Part shown: positions 1 to 5,490 of the stretch, in pieces | How the letters are laid out: the number at the start of each line of letters is the position of its first letter | Numbering within the stretch: the stretch's first letter is position 1 | Assembly: GCA_030699345.1 (NCBI GenBank) | Contig: JAUYMX010000248.1 | Span: 1-5,560, forward strand | From: Methylococcaceae bacterium | GTDB taxonomy: Bacteria; Pseudomonadota; Gammaproteobacteria; Methylococcales; Methylomonadaceae | Direction of reading: 5' to 3' | Length of the DNA stretch: 5,560 nucleotides | Translations under genes and position numbers: made by a program | The notes under the pieces: generated by a model | Told to the model about the DNA's origin: nothing | Database searches by the model: none | What the model saw: only the letters and a program-made list of their open reading frames with translations

Positions 1-2019
1 GCCAGCTTCCAGTAACTGGGCAAAACCCAGGATGGCATTGAGCGGCGTGCGTAACTCATGGCTCATACGCGATAAAAAGTCCGATTTGGCTTTGTTGGCT
101 TGTTCGGCAGTGGTAATAGCTTCGTGGAGTTTTGCTTCGGCAAGCTTGGTTTCGGTGATGTCCAACAGCATGTTAATGCCGCCGATGACGTCGCCATGGG
201 CATCGCTTAACGGCGTCGGGTACGGCCTGAAAATAACGCGACTGCCGTCTGGCCGTTCCGCAATGGCCTCAATACCGTTGATTGAGCGATTTTCTTGTAC
301 CGACATTGCCATTGGGCTTTGGTCGAACGGCACTGGTGTGCCATCCATTAGAAAAACTTTCCAGCTTACGCACCATTTATCGGTGCCTATTTGCGGGGTC
401 CGACCGGAGAATTCGACTGCAGCCGGATTAAAATAGGTAAGAAGGCCTTCGGCGTCAGTCGTGTAGATAGCAATTGGCAGTGCGTCAATCATAGTGCGGA
501 ACCTACGCTCGGTTTCCTGTAATGCCGCCTGTATATGTTTACGTTCGGTGATGTCCTGAACAATCCCCGCCATGTGTTTGACTTGACCGGCTTTGTCGCG
601 TTGATGTTCGCCGGTTACCCAAATCCAACGCACTTCGCGATCGGCCCGACGGATACGACATTCGAAGTTCCAATCAGTTTGCGTGGCGATGGCTGCTTGA
701 AAATGGCGATCTACCTCGGCGCGATCTTCGGGCAGGACATACTCCAAAAATATCTCGTAAGTCCAGTTAGGTAAAATGGCGTCGTAACCAAAAATGCGGT
801 CATGCGTTAACGTGCGCTGTACCGTATGGTTTATCAGATCAAGATCCCAGCCGCCGGTATGGGTCATTTCCAGAACGAAGTTTGAGCGGGCATCGCTTTC
901 ACGTAACGCCAACTGCACCGCATATTCTTCAGTAACATCACGGAACACCAGCACTGTGCCAATCACCTGGTTGTCGCGGTCGCGAATTGGCGCGCAACTG
1001 TCGGCTATATCAAACTCGTTGCCATTCTGGGAAATCAGGACGGTGTGGTTGGCTAGACCTTGTATGGTGCCATGCTCTAAGGTTGCCATGACGGGAATGG
1101 CGCTAGGTTGGCGAGTTTCTTTGTTGATGATGTTAAAAATATCGGCTACCGGACGACCGATGGCGTTTGCCTGGGTCCAGCCGGTAAGCTGCTCGGCAAT
1201 GGTATTCAATACTGTTACTCGTGCTTGAGCATCGGTAGCTATCACCGCATCGCCGATGGAGTTAAGGGTGACGGCAAGTTTTTCTTCGCTGATTTCTAAG
1301 TCGACGTTGGTTTGTTGTAGTTTTTTATTGGTGTCTTCCTGTAGTTCCAGCAAATGCTGCGTTTCAATGTGCAATAAATTCTTGATACGTTGCTGGGATT
1401 CGCGATAAATAAAATAGGGCAGGCTAAGCGCAAATAACAGTGTTAACAGGCTGGCAAAAACAATGATGACAAATAAGTTTTTCATCTTCTGCAGCAAGGT
1501 GGCTTCGTGCTTGGCCAGTTCAGTTTGCTTGATGTCGTTGAAGGCGCTCATTTGGGCACGAATTGACGTCATCAACTGCTGGCCATCGCCATGGCTTAGC
1601 AATGCCAGCACAGCTGCCATGTCATGCTTACGGCGTAATTCAATTACCTCGGCCAATTCGGTCATTTTGGCGTCGACCAGTGGCACCAGTGCATTTAGCG
1701 GTTTATTGGCAGCGGGGATTGAGTTAAGTAGCCGCAATTGATCCAGATCGCCAATGATGTGGTCGCGCACCATCAAGTAAGGCTCTAAAAATGCCTCGTC
1801 ACCAGTTAATAAATAGCCGCGTTGCCCTGTTTCGGCATCTTTTAATTCCGACATCAAGGCGTTGGCGCGGAGTATTAAATCACTGGTATGCCGCCGCGCT
1901 TCGAGAGCGGTTTCACTTTGTTTAAACGCCCAGAACGATGCCGCCACTATCAACGCAATCAGCGCCACCAGTAGTAATGCGCCTGCAATTGAAAAAACCA
2001 GCTTATTATTTGTTTTCAA
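1..2019 (-). CDS. CHASE3 / triple-PAS sensor histidine kinase, 3' end cut by window edge
   Basis: Membrane sensor kinase of a two-component system; 673 codons are present and the reading frame is still open at position 1. Reading the minus strand shows a first membrane helix at about residues 7-32, a periplasmic CHASE3 domain with the typical DAETGQRGYLLTG motif at about 61-73, a second membrane helix at about 180-202 and a short charged coiled coil to about 240. Three PAS domains follow at about 243-365, 380-490 and 500-625; each ends in a PAC-like motif (FRDVTEE, VQDITERK, LLDITETK). The HisKA H-box SHELRTPLNA lies at 653-662, with H654 the predicted phosphoacceptor. The ATPase domain and any receiver domain would lie outside the window. 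The start is TTG: a stop codon lies seven codons upstream, AGGA sits 9 nt before the TTG, and the first in-frame ATG (codon 56) would delete the first membrane helix. The CHASE3 ligand is unknown. Plus-strand open frames opposite this gene are shadows. Confidence 0.93.
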   Translation of the reverse strand, partial: MKTNNKLVFSIAGALLLVALIALIVAASFWAFKQSETALEARRHTSDLILRANALMSELKDAETGQRGYLLTGDEAFLEPYLMVRDHIIGDLDQLRLLNSIPAANKPLNALVPLVDAKMTELAEVIELRRKHDMAAVLALLSHGDGQQLMTSIRAQMSAFNDIKQTELAKHEATLLQKMKNLFVIIVFASLLTLLFALSLPYFIYRESQQRIKNLLHIETQHLLELQEDTNKKLQQTNVDLEISEEKLAVTLNSIGDAVIATDAQARVTVLNTIAEQLTGWTQANAIGRPVADIFNIINKETRQPSAIPVMATLEHGTIQGLANHTVLISQNGNEFDIADSCAPIRDRDNQVIGTVLVFRDVTEEYAVQLALRESDARSNFVLEMTHTGGWDLDLINHTVQRTLTHDRIFGYDAILPNWTYEIFLEYVLPEDRAEVDRHFQAAIATQTDWNFECRIRRADREVRWIWVTGEHQRDKAGQVKHMAGIVQDITERKHIQAALQETERRFRTMIDALPIAIYTTDAEGLLTYFNPAAVEFSGRTPQIGTDKWCVSWKVFLMDGTPVPFDQSPMAMSVQENRSINGIEAIAERPDGSRVIFRPYPTPLSDAHGDVIGGINMLLDITETKLAEAKLHEAITTAEQANKAKSDFLSRMSHELRTPLNAILGFAQLLEAG

Positions 2020-2028
2020 GAATGATGA

Positions 2029-2032
2029 TCCT
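2029..2032 (-). promoter_or_regulatory. Ribosome binding site for the sensor kinase TTG start
   Basis: The minus strand reads AGGA followed by 9 nt and then TTG. This is the only Shine-Dalgarno-like string near the start and supports the non-ATG start that keeps the first membrane helix. Confidence 0.55.
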
Positions 2033-2073
2033 GGGAATGGTTAATGTTGTGGTTCACTAACTAATTGACGTCT

Positions 2074-2100
2074 GTAGGAGAGGGCCTTGCCCGTTCCTAC
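2074..2100. repeat. Short GTAG-headed hairpin (REP-like, family B relic)
   Basis: The stretch starts GTAGGA and ends TCCTAC, with an inner GGGC-CTT-GCCC hairpin. It resembles one arm of the large inverted pair at 4452-4510 (GTAGGAGCGGGCCTTGCCCG) with an internal A and a shortened centre, so it looks like a degenerate or collapsed copy of that family. Its last six bases are also the first bases of the tandem array that follows. Confidence 0.7.
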
Positions 2101-2126
2101 TGATCATGATGCTCTATTAGTCATTC

Positions 2127-2194
2127 GTAGGCTGGATAAGCGCTAGCGCATCCGGCAATTGCGGTGGATGCGTGTTTGCTCTTATCCACTCTAC
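2127..2194. repeat. REP-like inverted pair, array copy 1
   Basis: The left element is GTAG followed by a palindrome: GGATAA, the perfect palindrome GCGCTAGCGC, then ATCCGGC. The right element is an inverted partner ending in CTTATCCACTCTAC. The outer arms (GTAGGCTGGATAAG against CTTATCCACTCTAC) pair with two mismatches or wobbles. The GTAG head and GGAT...ATCC stem resemble enterobacterial REP sequences, which are substrates of RAYT (TnpA_REP) enzymes; no such gene is in this window. Confidence 0.8.
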
Positions 2195-2267
2195 ACAATA
2201 ACGCATCGCCTCACTCAGATTAAGGGCTAAATAGCTCCTACTGATCATGATGCTTTATTAGTCATGT

Positions 2268-2333
2268 GTAGGCTGGATAAGCGCTAGCGCATCCGGCAAT
2301 TGCGGTGGATGCGTGTTTGCTTATCCACCCTAC
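2268..2333. repeat. REP-like inverted pair, array copy 2
   Basis: Same structure as copy 1, from GTAG to CTAC. The right arm here reads GCTTATCCACCCTAC, so its pairing with GTAGGCTGGATAAGC has a single C-C mismatch. It lacks the two extra bases (CT) seen in the right arm of copy 1. Confidence 0.8.
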
Positions 2334-2406
2334 ACAATAACGCATCGCCTCACTCAGATTAAGGGCTGAATAGCTCCTACTGATCATGATGCTCTATTAG
2401 TCATTC

Positions 2407-2471
2407 GTAGGCTGGATAAGCGCTAGCGCATCCGGCAATTGCGGTGGATGCGCGTTGCTTATCCACCCTAC
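2407..2471. repeat. REP-like inverted pair, array copy 3
   Basis: Same structure as the other copies. Here the inner stem is longer because the right side reads GGATGCGC, a full complement of GCGCATCC on the left, while copies 1 and 2 have GGATGCGT. Confidence 0.8.
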
Positions 2472-2518
2472 ACAATAAACGCTTTGCCTCACTCAGGTTA
2501 AAGGCTGAATAGTTAGAA

Positions 2519-2588
2519 GATTTTTTCCGTTCGCCTGTCCATAGATCACCCTATTGGTGAAGCCTGTCGAAGGGTGAATGGAAAAATC
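2519..2588. repeat. Imperfect inverted repeat with terminal ATTTTTCC arms
   Basis: The left arm (ATTTTTTCCGTTCGCC) and right arm (GGGTGAATGGAAAAAT) pair with one extra T and two substitutions. Inside lies a small TCACC-GGTGA hairpin and the phrase CCTGTCGAAGGGTGAA, which is related in style to the CGACAAGCTC palindromes at 2593-2700 and 5039-5169. No gene overlaps it. Confidence 0.65.
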
Positions 2589-2592
2589 CGAG

Positions 2593-2700
2593 GCCATTAA
2601 GTTAAACCATTCATGGTTCGACAAGCTCTCGGCAACTGCTCCTGCGTTGCCCTACCTCCTGCATCCTTGCAGTCGACCACGAACGGTTTAACTTAATGGC
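2593..2700. repeat. Palindromic element with 16-bp perfect terminal arms and a nested insert
   Basis: The arms GCCATTAAGTTAAACC (2593-2608) and its exact complement (2685-2700) extend inward over about ten more bases with two mismatches. The core TCATGGTTCGACAAGCTC (2611-2628) is identical to 5061-5078, but here 47 nt (2629-2675) separate it from the ACCAC that follows directly in the other copy. The insert has two small hairpins, GGCAAC/GTTGCC (2631-2651) and CTGCA/TGCAG (2659-2672). The element starts 33 bp beyond the stop codon of the minus-strand regulator and may form the 3' end structure of its transcript. Confidence 0.8.
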
Positions 2701-2732
2701 AGTGCGGCATAAATGCGAACGATGTCAGTGTG

Positions 2733-3467
2733 TTATTCATGTCGGCCTAAATCATTAAGCAAACGATGAAATTCATTTTTAACGACTTTATAGCATTCAC
2801 AACTACGCCCCTCCATGCCTAGCCGATCTATAACCGTGATGTGACCACGACGGTAACTAATAAAACCGGCACGCTGCAAATTGCCAGCAGCTTCGGTGAT
2901 ACCTTCACGGCGCACGCCCAGCATGCCGGCTATCAATTCCTGGGTCAGGATCAATTCATTGCTGGGCAGCCTGTCGAGGGTTAATAACAACCAGCGACAC
3001 AATTGCTGCTCGACAGAATGATGCCGGTTACAGACGGCGGTTTGAGAAATTTGTGTCATTAACGCCTGAGTGTAACGCAGCAGCAACGCCATCATCGGCC
3101 CGCCGCGATTAAACTCGTTCATCATCACTTGTCGTTTCAGCCGGTAACCGTGGCCTGCGGTATGGACGCTGGCGCGGCTGGTCGTAGTATTACCGCCCAT
3201 TAAAATGGACACGCCAAGTACGCCTTCATTACCGACACCGGCAATTTCTGCAGATGCGCCATTCTCCATTAAGTAGTTCAATGACACGATGGCGGAGGTT
3301 AAAAAATAGACATGTTGCAATTGATCGCCAGATTCATAAAGCACTTCGCCGAGTGGTAGTTTTATTAACTCCAGATAAGGCGCAATACGCTCGAAGATTT
3401 CTGTCGGTAGGGCCGCGAGAAGATGGTTTTGCTTGGGGGAAGGCTGTTCGGAAAGCGGGCTGACCAT
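2733..3467 (-). CDS. Crp/Fnr-family transcriptional regulator (minus-strand member of a divergent pair)
   Basis: A 244-residue cytoplasmic DNA-binding protein with an N-terminal cNMP-binding-like beta-barrel (about 20-125), a dimerisation helix (about 125-162) and a C-terminal winged helix. HTH residues run from about 174 to 200, with recognition helix LGVRREGITEAAG; R187 and E188 match the Arg-Glu pair by which Crp contacts DNA. The usual cAMP phosphate-binding segment is replaced by GVGNEGVLGV, and the N-terminal cysteine cluster of Fnr is absent, so neither cAMP nor a 4Fe-4S cluster is a supported effector. A Cys-x-Cys (223, 225) lies after the wing. The ATG at 3467 is chosen because the barrel needs this N-terminus, although no strong Shine-Dalgarno precedes it. 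It is divergent from and paralogous to the gene at 3735. Its targets are unknown. Confidence 0.9.
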   Translation of the reverse strand: MVSPLSEQPSPKQNHLLAALPTEIFERIAPYLELIKLPLGEVLYESGDQLQHVYFLTSAIVSLNYLMENGASAEIAGVGNEGVLGVSILMGGNTTTSRASVHTAGHGYRLKRQVMMNEFNRGGPMMALLLRYTQALMTQISQTAVCNRHHSVEQQLCRWLLLTLDRLPSNELILTQELIAGMLGVRREGITEAAGNLQRAGFISYRRGHITVIDRLGMEGRSCECYKVVKNEFHRLLNDLGRHE

Positions 3468-3533
3468 AAGGTTGACTCTGAAGTATGTGTGGCTGAGTGG
3501 TTAGAAACCAGCACAACAACGAAGGTTGAGACC

Positions 3534-3563
3534 TTGACGGTAATATTGTGGGCTTACTTATAA
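3534..3563 (+). promoter_or_regulatory. Candidate sigma-70 promoter for the plus-strand regulator
   Basis: TTGACG (3534-3539) is followed after 18 bp by TTATAA (3558-3563), a reasonable -35/-10 match within the 267-bp divergent gap. It would give a 5' leader of about 165 nt. A weaker alternative is TTGCTA (3596-3601) with TAATTT (3620-3625). The small inverted repeat AAGGT-TGAG-ACCTT (3523-3536) overlaps the -35 and could be an operator. I see no convincing promoter for the minus-strand gene. No classical Crp (TGTGA-N6-TCACA) or Fnr (TTGAT-N4-ATCAA) site is visible. Confidence 0.4.
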
Positions 3564-3691
3564 CAGATTTCACCACTTAGAATGGGGAAATATAGTTGCT
3601 AATAAATGCCCTTAGTGATTAATTTTAACGTAACAATCCAATTCATCTACGTGCGCTAGCATACAGACGACAAGCGCTTTCTTCGGTACTG

Positions 3692-3723
3692 TTTGAGTTA
3701 ATCCGACCGTTAGCCAACTCAAA
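3692..3723 (+). promoter_or_regulatory. 8-bp perfect inverted repeat touching the ribosome binding site of the plus-strand regulator
   Basis: TTTGAGTT (3692-3699) and AACTCAAA (3716-3723) are exact complements separated by 16 nt. The right arm runs into the Shine-Dalgarno AAGGAGAG. It could be a DNA operator for a dimeric regulator, including either Crp/Fnr-type protein here, or a leader hairpin that affects ribosome access. The sequence alone does not decide. Confidence 0.4.
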
Positions 3724-3729
3724 GGAGAG
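3722..3729 (+). promoter_or_regulatory. Strong ribosome binding site for a TTG start
   Basis: AAGGAGAG lies 5 nt before TTG at 3735. The close match to the anti-Shine-Dalgarno explains how a TTG can be used and fixes the start of this gene. Confidence 0.75.
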
Positions 3730-3734
3730 ATCCC

Positions 3735-4442
3735 TTGCCTTTCAATCACGCTGTTCAAGCGACTAATCAATTATTGGATGCGTTGCCGCCCAAGGATTGC
3801 GAACAGCTGCTTAGCAAATGTGAGCACATCGAACTGAATTTTGCTGAAGTGCTGTGTCGACCGGGAGAACGCCTCACGCATGTGTATTTCCCTACCGGCA
3901 GCTTTATTTCTTTGGTGACGCCTGTTGATGGCAAGTCAGGCTTAGAAGTGGCCTTGATCGGCAATGAAGGCATGTTGGGGCATACCCTGATGCTAGGTGT
4001 CGATGTCGCGCCGTTTCATGCACTGGTACAGGGGGGCGGTCCAGCGTTACGCATGACAGCCGCAGCATTTTTAAGTGAACTTGAACAGAGTGCTACGTTG
4101 CAGCAGAAGTTGAAGCGTTATTTATATGTGTCGATGAGCCAGCTTGCACAAACCGCGGCATGTACCCGTTTTCATGTGGTGGAAGCGCGCCTGGCCCGAT
4201 GGCTGCTGATGACGCAGGACCGGGCGCACTCTAATTATTTTCATGTGACCCACGTTTTTTTGGCCTACATCTTAGGCGTGCGTCGGGTCGGTATCACCAA
4301 AGCGGCCAATGCATTACAAAAACGCAAACTGATCAGCTACCAACGCGGCAATATTACGATTATCGACCGCGCCGGTCTGGAGGCTGCGTCCTGCGGGTGC
4401 TATCGGGCTGATAAAGAATCTTATGCGCGGATTTTGGGCTAG
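3735..4442 (+). CDS. Crp/Fnr-family transcriptional regulator (plus-strand member of a divergent pair)
   Basis: A 235-residue regulator with the same architecture as the minus-strand neighbour: cNMP-like barrel (about 14-118), dimer helix (about 120-157) and winged helix (about 170-215). Over the 52 residues from the HTH to the C-terminal CxCY motif I count 30 identities between the two proteins by eye, so they are paralogs. The recognition helix reads LGVRRVGITKAAN, with V185 where the neighbour has Glu, so the two probably do not read the same operator. The barrel has LIGNEGMLG in place of the cAMP phosphate-binding loop. Cysteines are at 22, 29, 41, 143, 220 and 222, but not in the spacing of Fnr. 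Translation starts at TTG behind a strong Shine-Dalgarno. The REP pair begins 9 bp after the stop and an RlpA-like gene follows on the same strand. Effector and targets are unknown. Confidence 0.9.
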   Translation: MPFNHAVQATNQLLDALPPKDCEQLLSKCEHIELNFAEVLCRPGERLTHVYFPTGSFISLVTPVDGKSGLEVALIGNEGMLGHTLMLGVDVAPFHALVQGGGPALRMTAAAFLSELEQSATLQQKLKRYLYVSMSQLAQTAACTRFHVVEARLARWLLMTQDRAHSNYFHVTHVFLAYILGVRRVGITKAANALQKRKLISYQRGNITIIDRAGLEAASCGCYRADKESYARILG

Positions 4443-4451
4443 CGGTTTGTT

Positions 4452-4510
4452 GTAGGAGCGGGCCTTGCCCGCGTTCGATAGCAAAAATCGCGGGCAAGGC
4501 CCGCTCCTAC
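4452..4510. repeat. Perfect 22-bp inverted REP pair (GTAGGAGCGGGC family)
   Basis: The arms at 4452-4473 and 4489-4510 are exact reverse complements, each starting from GTAGGAGCGGGC on its own strand, around a 15-nt loop. Each arm also folds on itself (CGGGC-CTT-GCCCG). The form is like the GTAG-headed REPs common in Pseudomonas and other gammaproteobacteria. It fills the gap between the regulator and the lipoprotein gene and would form a very stable RNA hairpin in a shared transcript. No U-run follows, so it is not a standard intrinsic terminator. Confidence 0.92.
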
Positions 4511-4533
4511 TTTCGACAGTCTAAATTTCAAAT

Positions 4534-4537
4534 GGAG
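4534..4537 (+). promoter_or_regulatory. Ribosome binding site that decides the RlpA-like start
   Basis: GGAG lies 6 nt before the ATG at 4544. The upstream in-frame ATG at 4532 overlaps this Shine-Dalgarno and has none of its own, so 4544 is preferred. Confidence 0.7.
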
Positions 4538-4543
4538 AAAAAT

Positions 4544-5002
4544 ATGTCTCAACCAATTACTCGTTACACCTACTTAACTTCTGGGCTAGCAATGCTCCTG
4601 ATCAGCGCTTTGACGTTACCAGGCTGTAGCACGCAAAATGAAACGGGTGGGCAAAGCAAGCCAACGCCGCCGACGCAGGGCAGTGTCACCAAGCCGTTGC
4701 ATAAGGAAGTGGGTGAAGCGTCTTGGTATGGACCAGGGTTGCAAGGCAAGGAGACGGCTAATGGCGAGACTTTTGATCAAAAAGAGCTGACCGCGGCGCA
4801 TCCAACTTTACCGATGGGCACCAAGGCCCAAGTTACCAATCTTGAAAACGGCAAGAATGTCGAAGTTAGGATTAATGATCGCGGACCATTTGTTGGCGAG
4901 CGAGTGATTGATGTTTCCAAAGCCGCGGCCAAAAAATTAGACATGCAAGAAGACGGTACTACGCAGGTCAAAATTGAGACTAAAGCCGTCAAGAAAAAAT
5001 AG
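4544..5002 (+). CDS. Short RlpA-like lipoprotein with a double-psi beta-barrel domain
   Basis: A 152-residue envelope protein. A lipoprotein signal peptide (about 1-27) ends in the lipobox LPGC with C28 as the lipidated residue; serine at +2 suggests the outer membrane by the Lol rule. A Pro/Thr/Gly-rich linker (about 30-55) leads to the RlpA double-psi barrel: GEASWYG (57-63), TANGE (71-75), AAHPTLPMGT (84-93), INDRGPF (110-116) and RVIDVS (120-125). H86 and D112 match the His and Asp conserved in catalytically active RlpA, a lytic transglycosylase that cleaves denuded septal peptidoglycan. The protein is less than half the length of E. coli RlpA and has no C-terminal SPOR domain; it ends in a Lys-rich tail, so septal targeting by SPOR is not expected. 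It could be a catalytic variant or a binding protein only. Only 33 bp separate it from the REP pair, so transcription probably comes through from the regulator gene upstream. Confidence 0.9.
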   Translation: MSQPITRYTYLTSGLAMLLISALTLPGCSTQNETGGQSKPTPPTQGSVTKPLHKEVGEASWYGPGLQGKETANGETFDQKELTAAHPTLPMGTKAQVTNLENGKNVEVRINDRGPFVGERVIDVSKAAAKKLDMQEDGTTQVKIETKAVKKK

Positions 5003-5038
5003 TGTGAGATGAGTGCCTTAAGCGGTTTTACATAAGGG

Positions 5039-5169
5039 AACCTCGAAAAACCCATTCCGCTCATGGTTCGACAAGCTCACCACAAGCGGACTCATTGATT
5101 TGTAAAGTACCGCTCGCATTTATGCCCTGTGGGTACTGAGTTTATCGAAGTGCAGGGTTTTTCGAGGTT
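5039..5169. repeat. 131-bp palindromic element with 15-bp perfect terminal inverted repeats
   Basis: AACCTCGAAAAACCC (5039-5053) and its exact complement (5155-5169) bound the element. Inside lie a hairpin from CCGCTCATGGT (5057) to ACCACAAGCGG (5089) with 9 of 11 pairs, and a second module ending GCCCTGTGGG...GTGCAGGG. The TCATGGTTCGACAAGCTC core is shared with 2611-2628, and the right half recurs at 5491-5560. No transposase is present and I see no clear target duplication, so it may be a MITE-like or REP-like element, or a composite. It begins 36 bp after the RlpA-like stop. Confidence 0.8.
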
Positions 5170-5185
5170 GCCTATTTTTGACGAC

Positions 5186-5253
5186 TAGGCAAGACCGGGT
5201 AGGTGCGGATTTATCCGCATCGTGCGAATGAATTCGCACCTACAGCTTGCCTA
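5186..5253. repeat. Compound inverted repeat with two inner hairpins (GTAGGTGCG family)
   Basis: The outermost arms TAGGCAAG (5186-5193) and CTTGCCTA (5246-5253) enclose GTAGGTGCG (5199) ... CGCACCTAC (5243). Within these are two perfect 7-bp hairpins, TGCGGAT/ATCCGCA and TGCGAAT/ATTCGCA, each with a 2-nt loop. The GTAG heads facing outward make this a REP doublet of a third sequence family. Confidence 0.88.
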
Positions 5254-5347
5254 AAGCTCTCAAGAATCAGCTTTTTTATGCTTATAAAATCGTAACTATT
5301 CAGGGACTTTAAGTTCTATAAATCCGAGCTCAGGCAAGGAGCCGCTG

Positions 5348-5373
5348 TTGTGGGAGCGACGTCGCTCCCACAA
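5348..5373. repeat. 26-bp perfect palindrome (GTGGGAGCGAC family)
   Basis: TTGTGGGAGCGAC is followed immediately by its exact reverse complement, centred on GACGTC. The same GTGGGAGCG head is widespread as an intergenic repeat in gammaproteobacteria. It lies in non-coding DNA with no neighbouring gene. Confidence 0.85.
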
Positions 5374-5490
5374 ATTTGCTGAACAGTTACATAAAATCCA
5401 CTATTTACAAGCGGGCAAAAAAATTAAAAATCGCCTCAAACAGCGTCTGTTTCTTTGTAATGCCATGCCGCCGAAAGGGGGCTTACTTTG
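5374..5490. other. Non-coding stretch with a small hairpin and a possible decayed coding fragment
   Basis: No complete gene is visible. AAACAG (5438-5443) and CTGTTT (5447-5452) form a 6-bp hairpin. On the minus strand a short stop-to-stop frame ends ITKKQTLFEAIFNFFARL before TAA at about 5408. It looks protein-like but is cut by a stop about 23 codons upstream, so at most it is a remnant of a gene. Confidence 0.35.

Larger units (their letters stand above)
2095..2512. repeat. Three tandem copies of a 138-141 bp unit, each with a REP doublet (BIME-like array)
   Basis: Units begin with TCCTACTGATCATGATGCT at 2095, 2236 and 2375 and end near 2512. They differ only by scattered substitutions and small indels; unit 3 is the most diverged at its 3' end. 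Each unit contains a spacer, a REP-like inverted pair and a tail (CTCACTCAG.TTAA.GGCT). The array occupies most of the gap upstream of the sensor kinase and downstream of the minus-strand regulator. It has no coding potential that I can see. The organisation matches what is called a BIME in enterobacteria, meaning REP elements in alternating orientation amplified in tandem. Confidence 0.92.

Noticed and set aside
32..2044. Several plus-strand open frames of 60-144 codons opposite the sensor kinase
   Set aside because: They lie antisense to a continuous minus-strand frame with clear CHASE3, PAS and HisKA motifs. Their translations are Ser/Arg-rich and low in domain content, as expected for shadows.
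2095..2512. CRISPR array
   Set aside because: The repeated unit is about 140 bp and nearly identical throughout, with no unique spacers between short repeats.
3254..3576. Open frames overlapping the minus-strand regulator in other frames
   Set aside because: They overlap a well-supported Crp/Fnr-type gene and show no recognisable motif or start context.
4532..4546. Upstream ATG at 4532 as the start of the RlpA-like gene
   Set aside because: It overlaps the Shine-Dalgarno GGAG that serves the ATG at 4544, and the shorter form gives a normal lipoprotein signal peptide.
4616..5064. Minus-strand open frames opposite the RlpA-like gene
   Set aside because: They are antisense to a gene with a lipobox and a full set of RlpA barrel motifs, and they have no motif of their own.
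5039..5169. Insertion sequence
   Set aside because: Although it has 15-bp inverted ends, it is only 131 bp, encodes nothing and shows no clear target duplication. It is reported as a palindromic element instead.
5260..5280. Intrinsic terminator from AAAGCT...AGCTTTTTT
   Set aside because: The stem is only about six A/T-rich pairs with a 10-nt loop, and it lies more than 250 bp beyond the nearest gene, so support is too weak.
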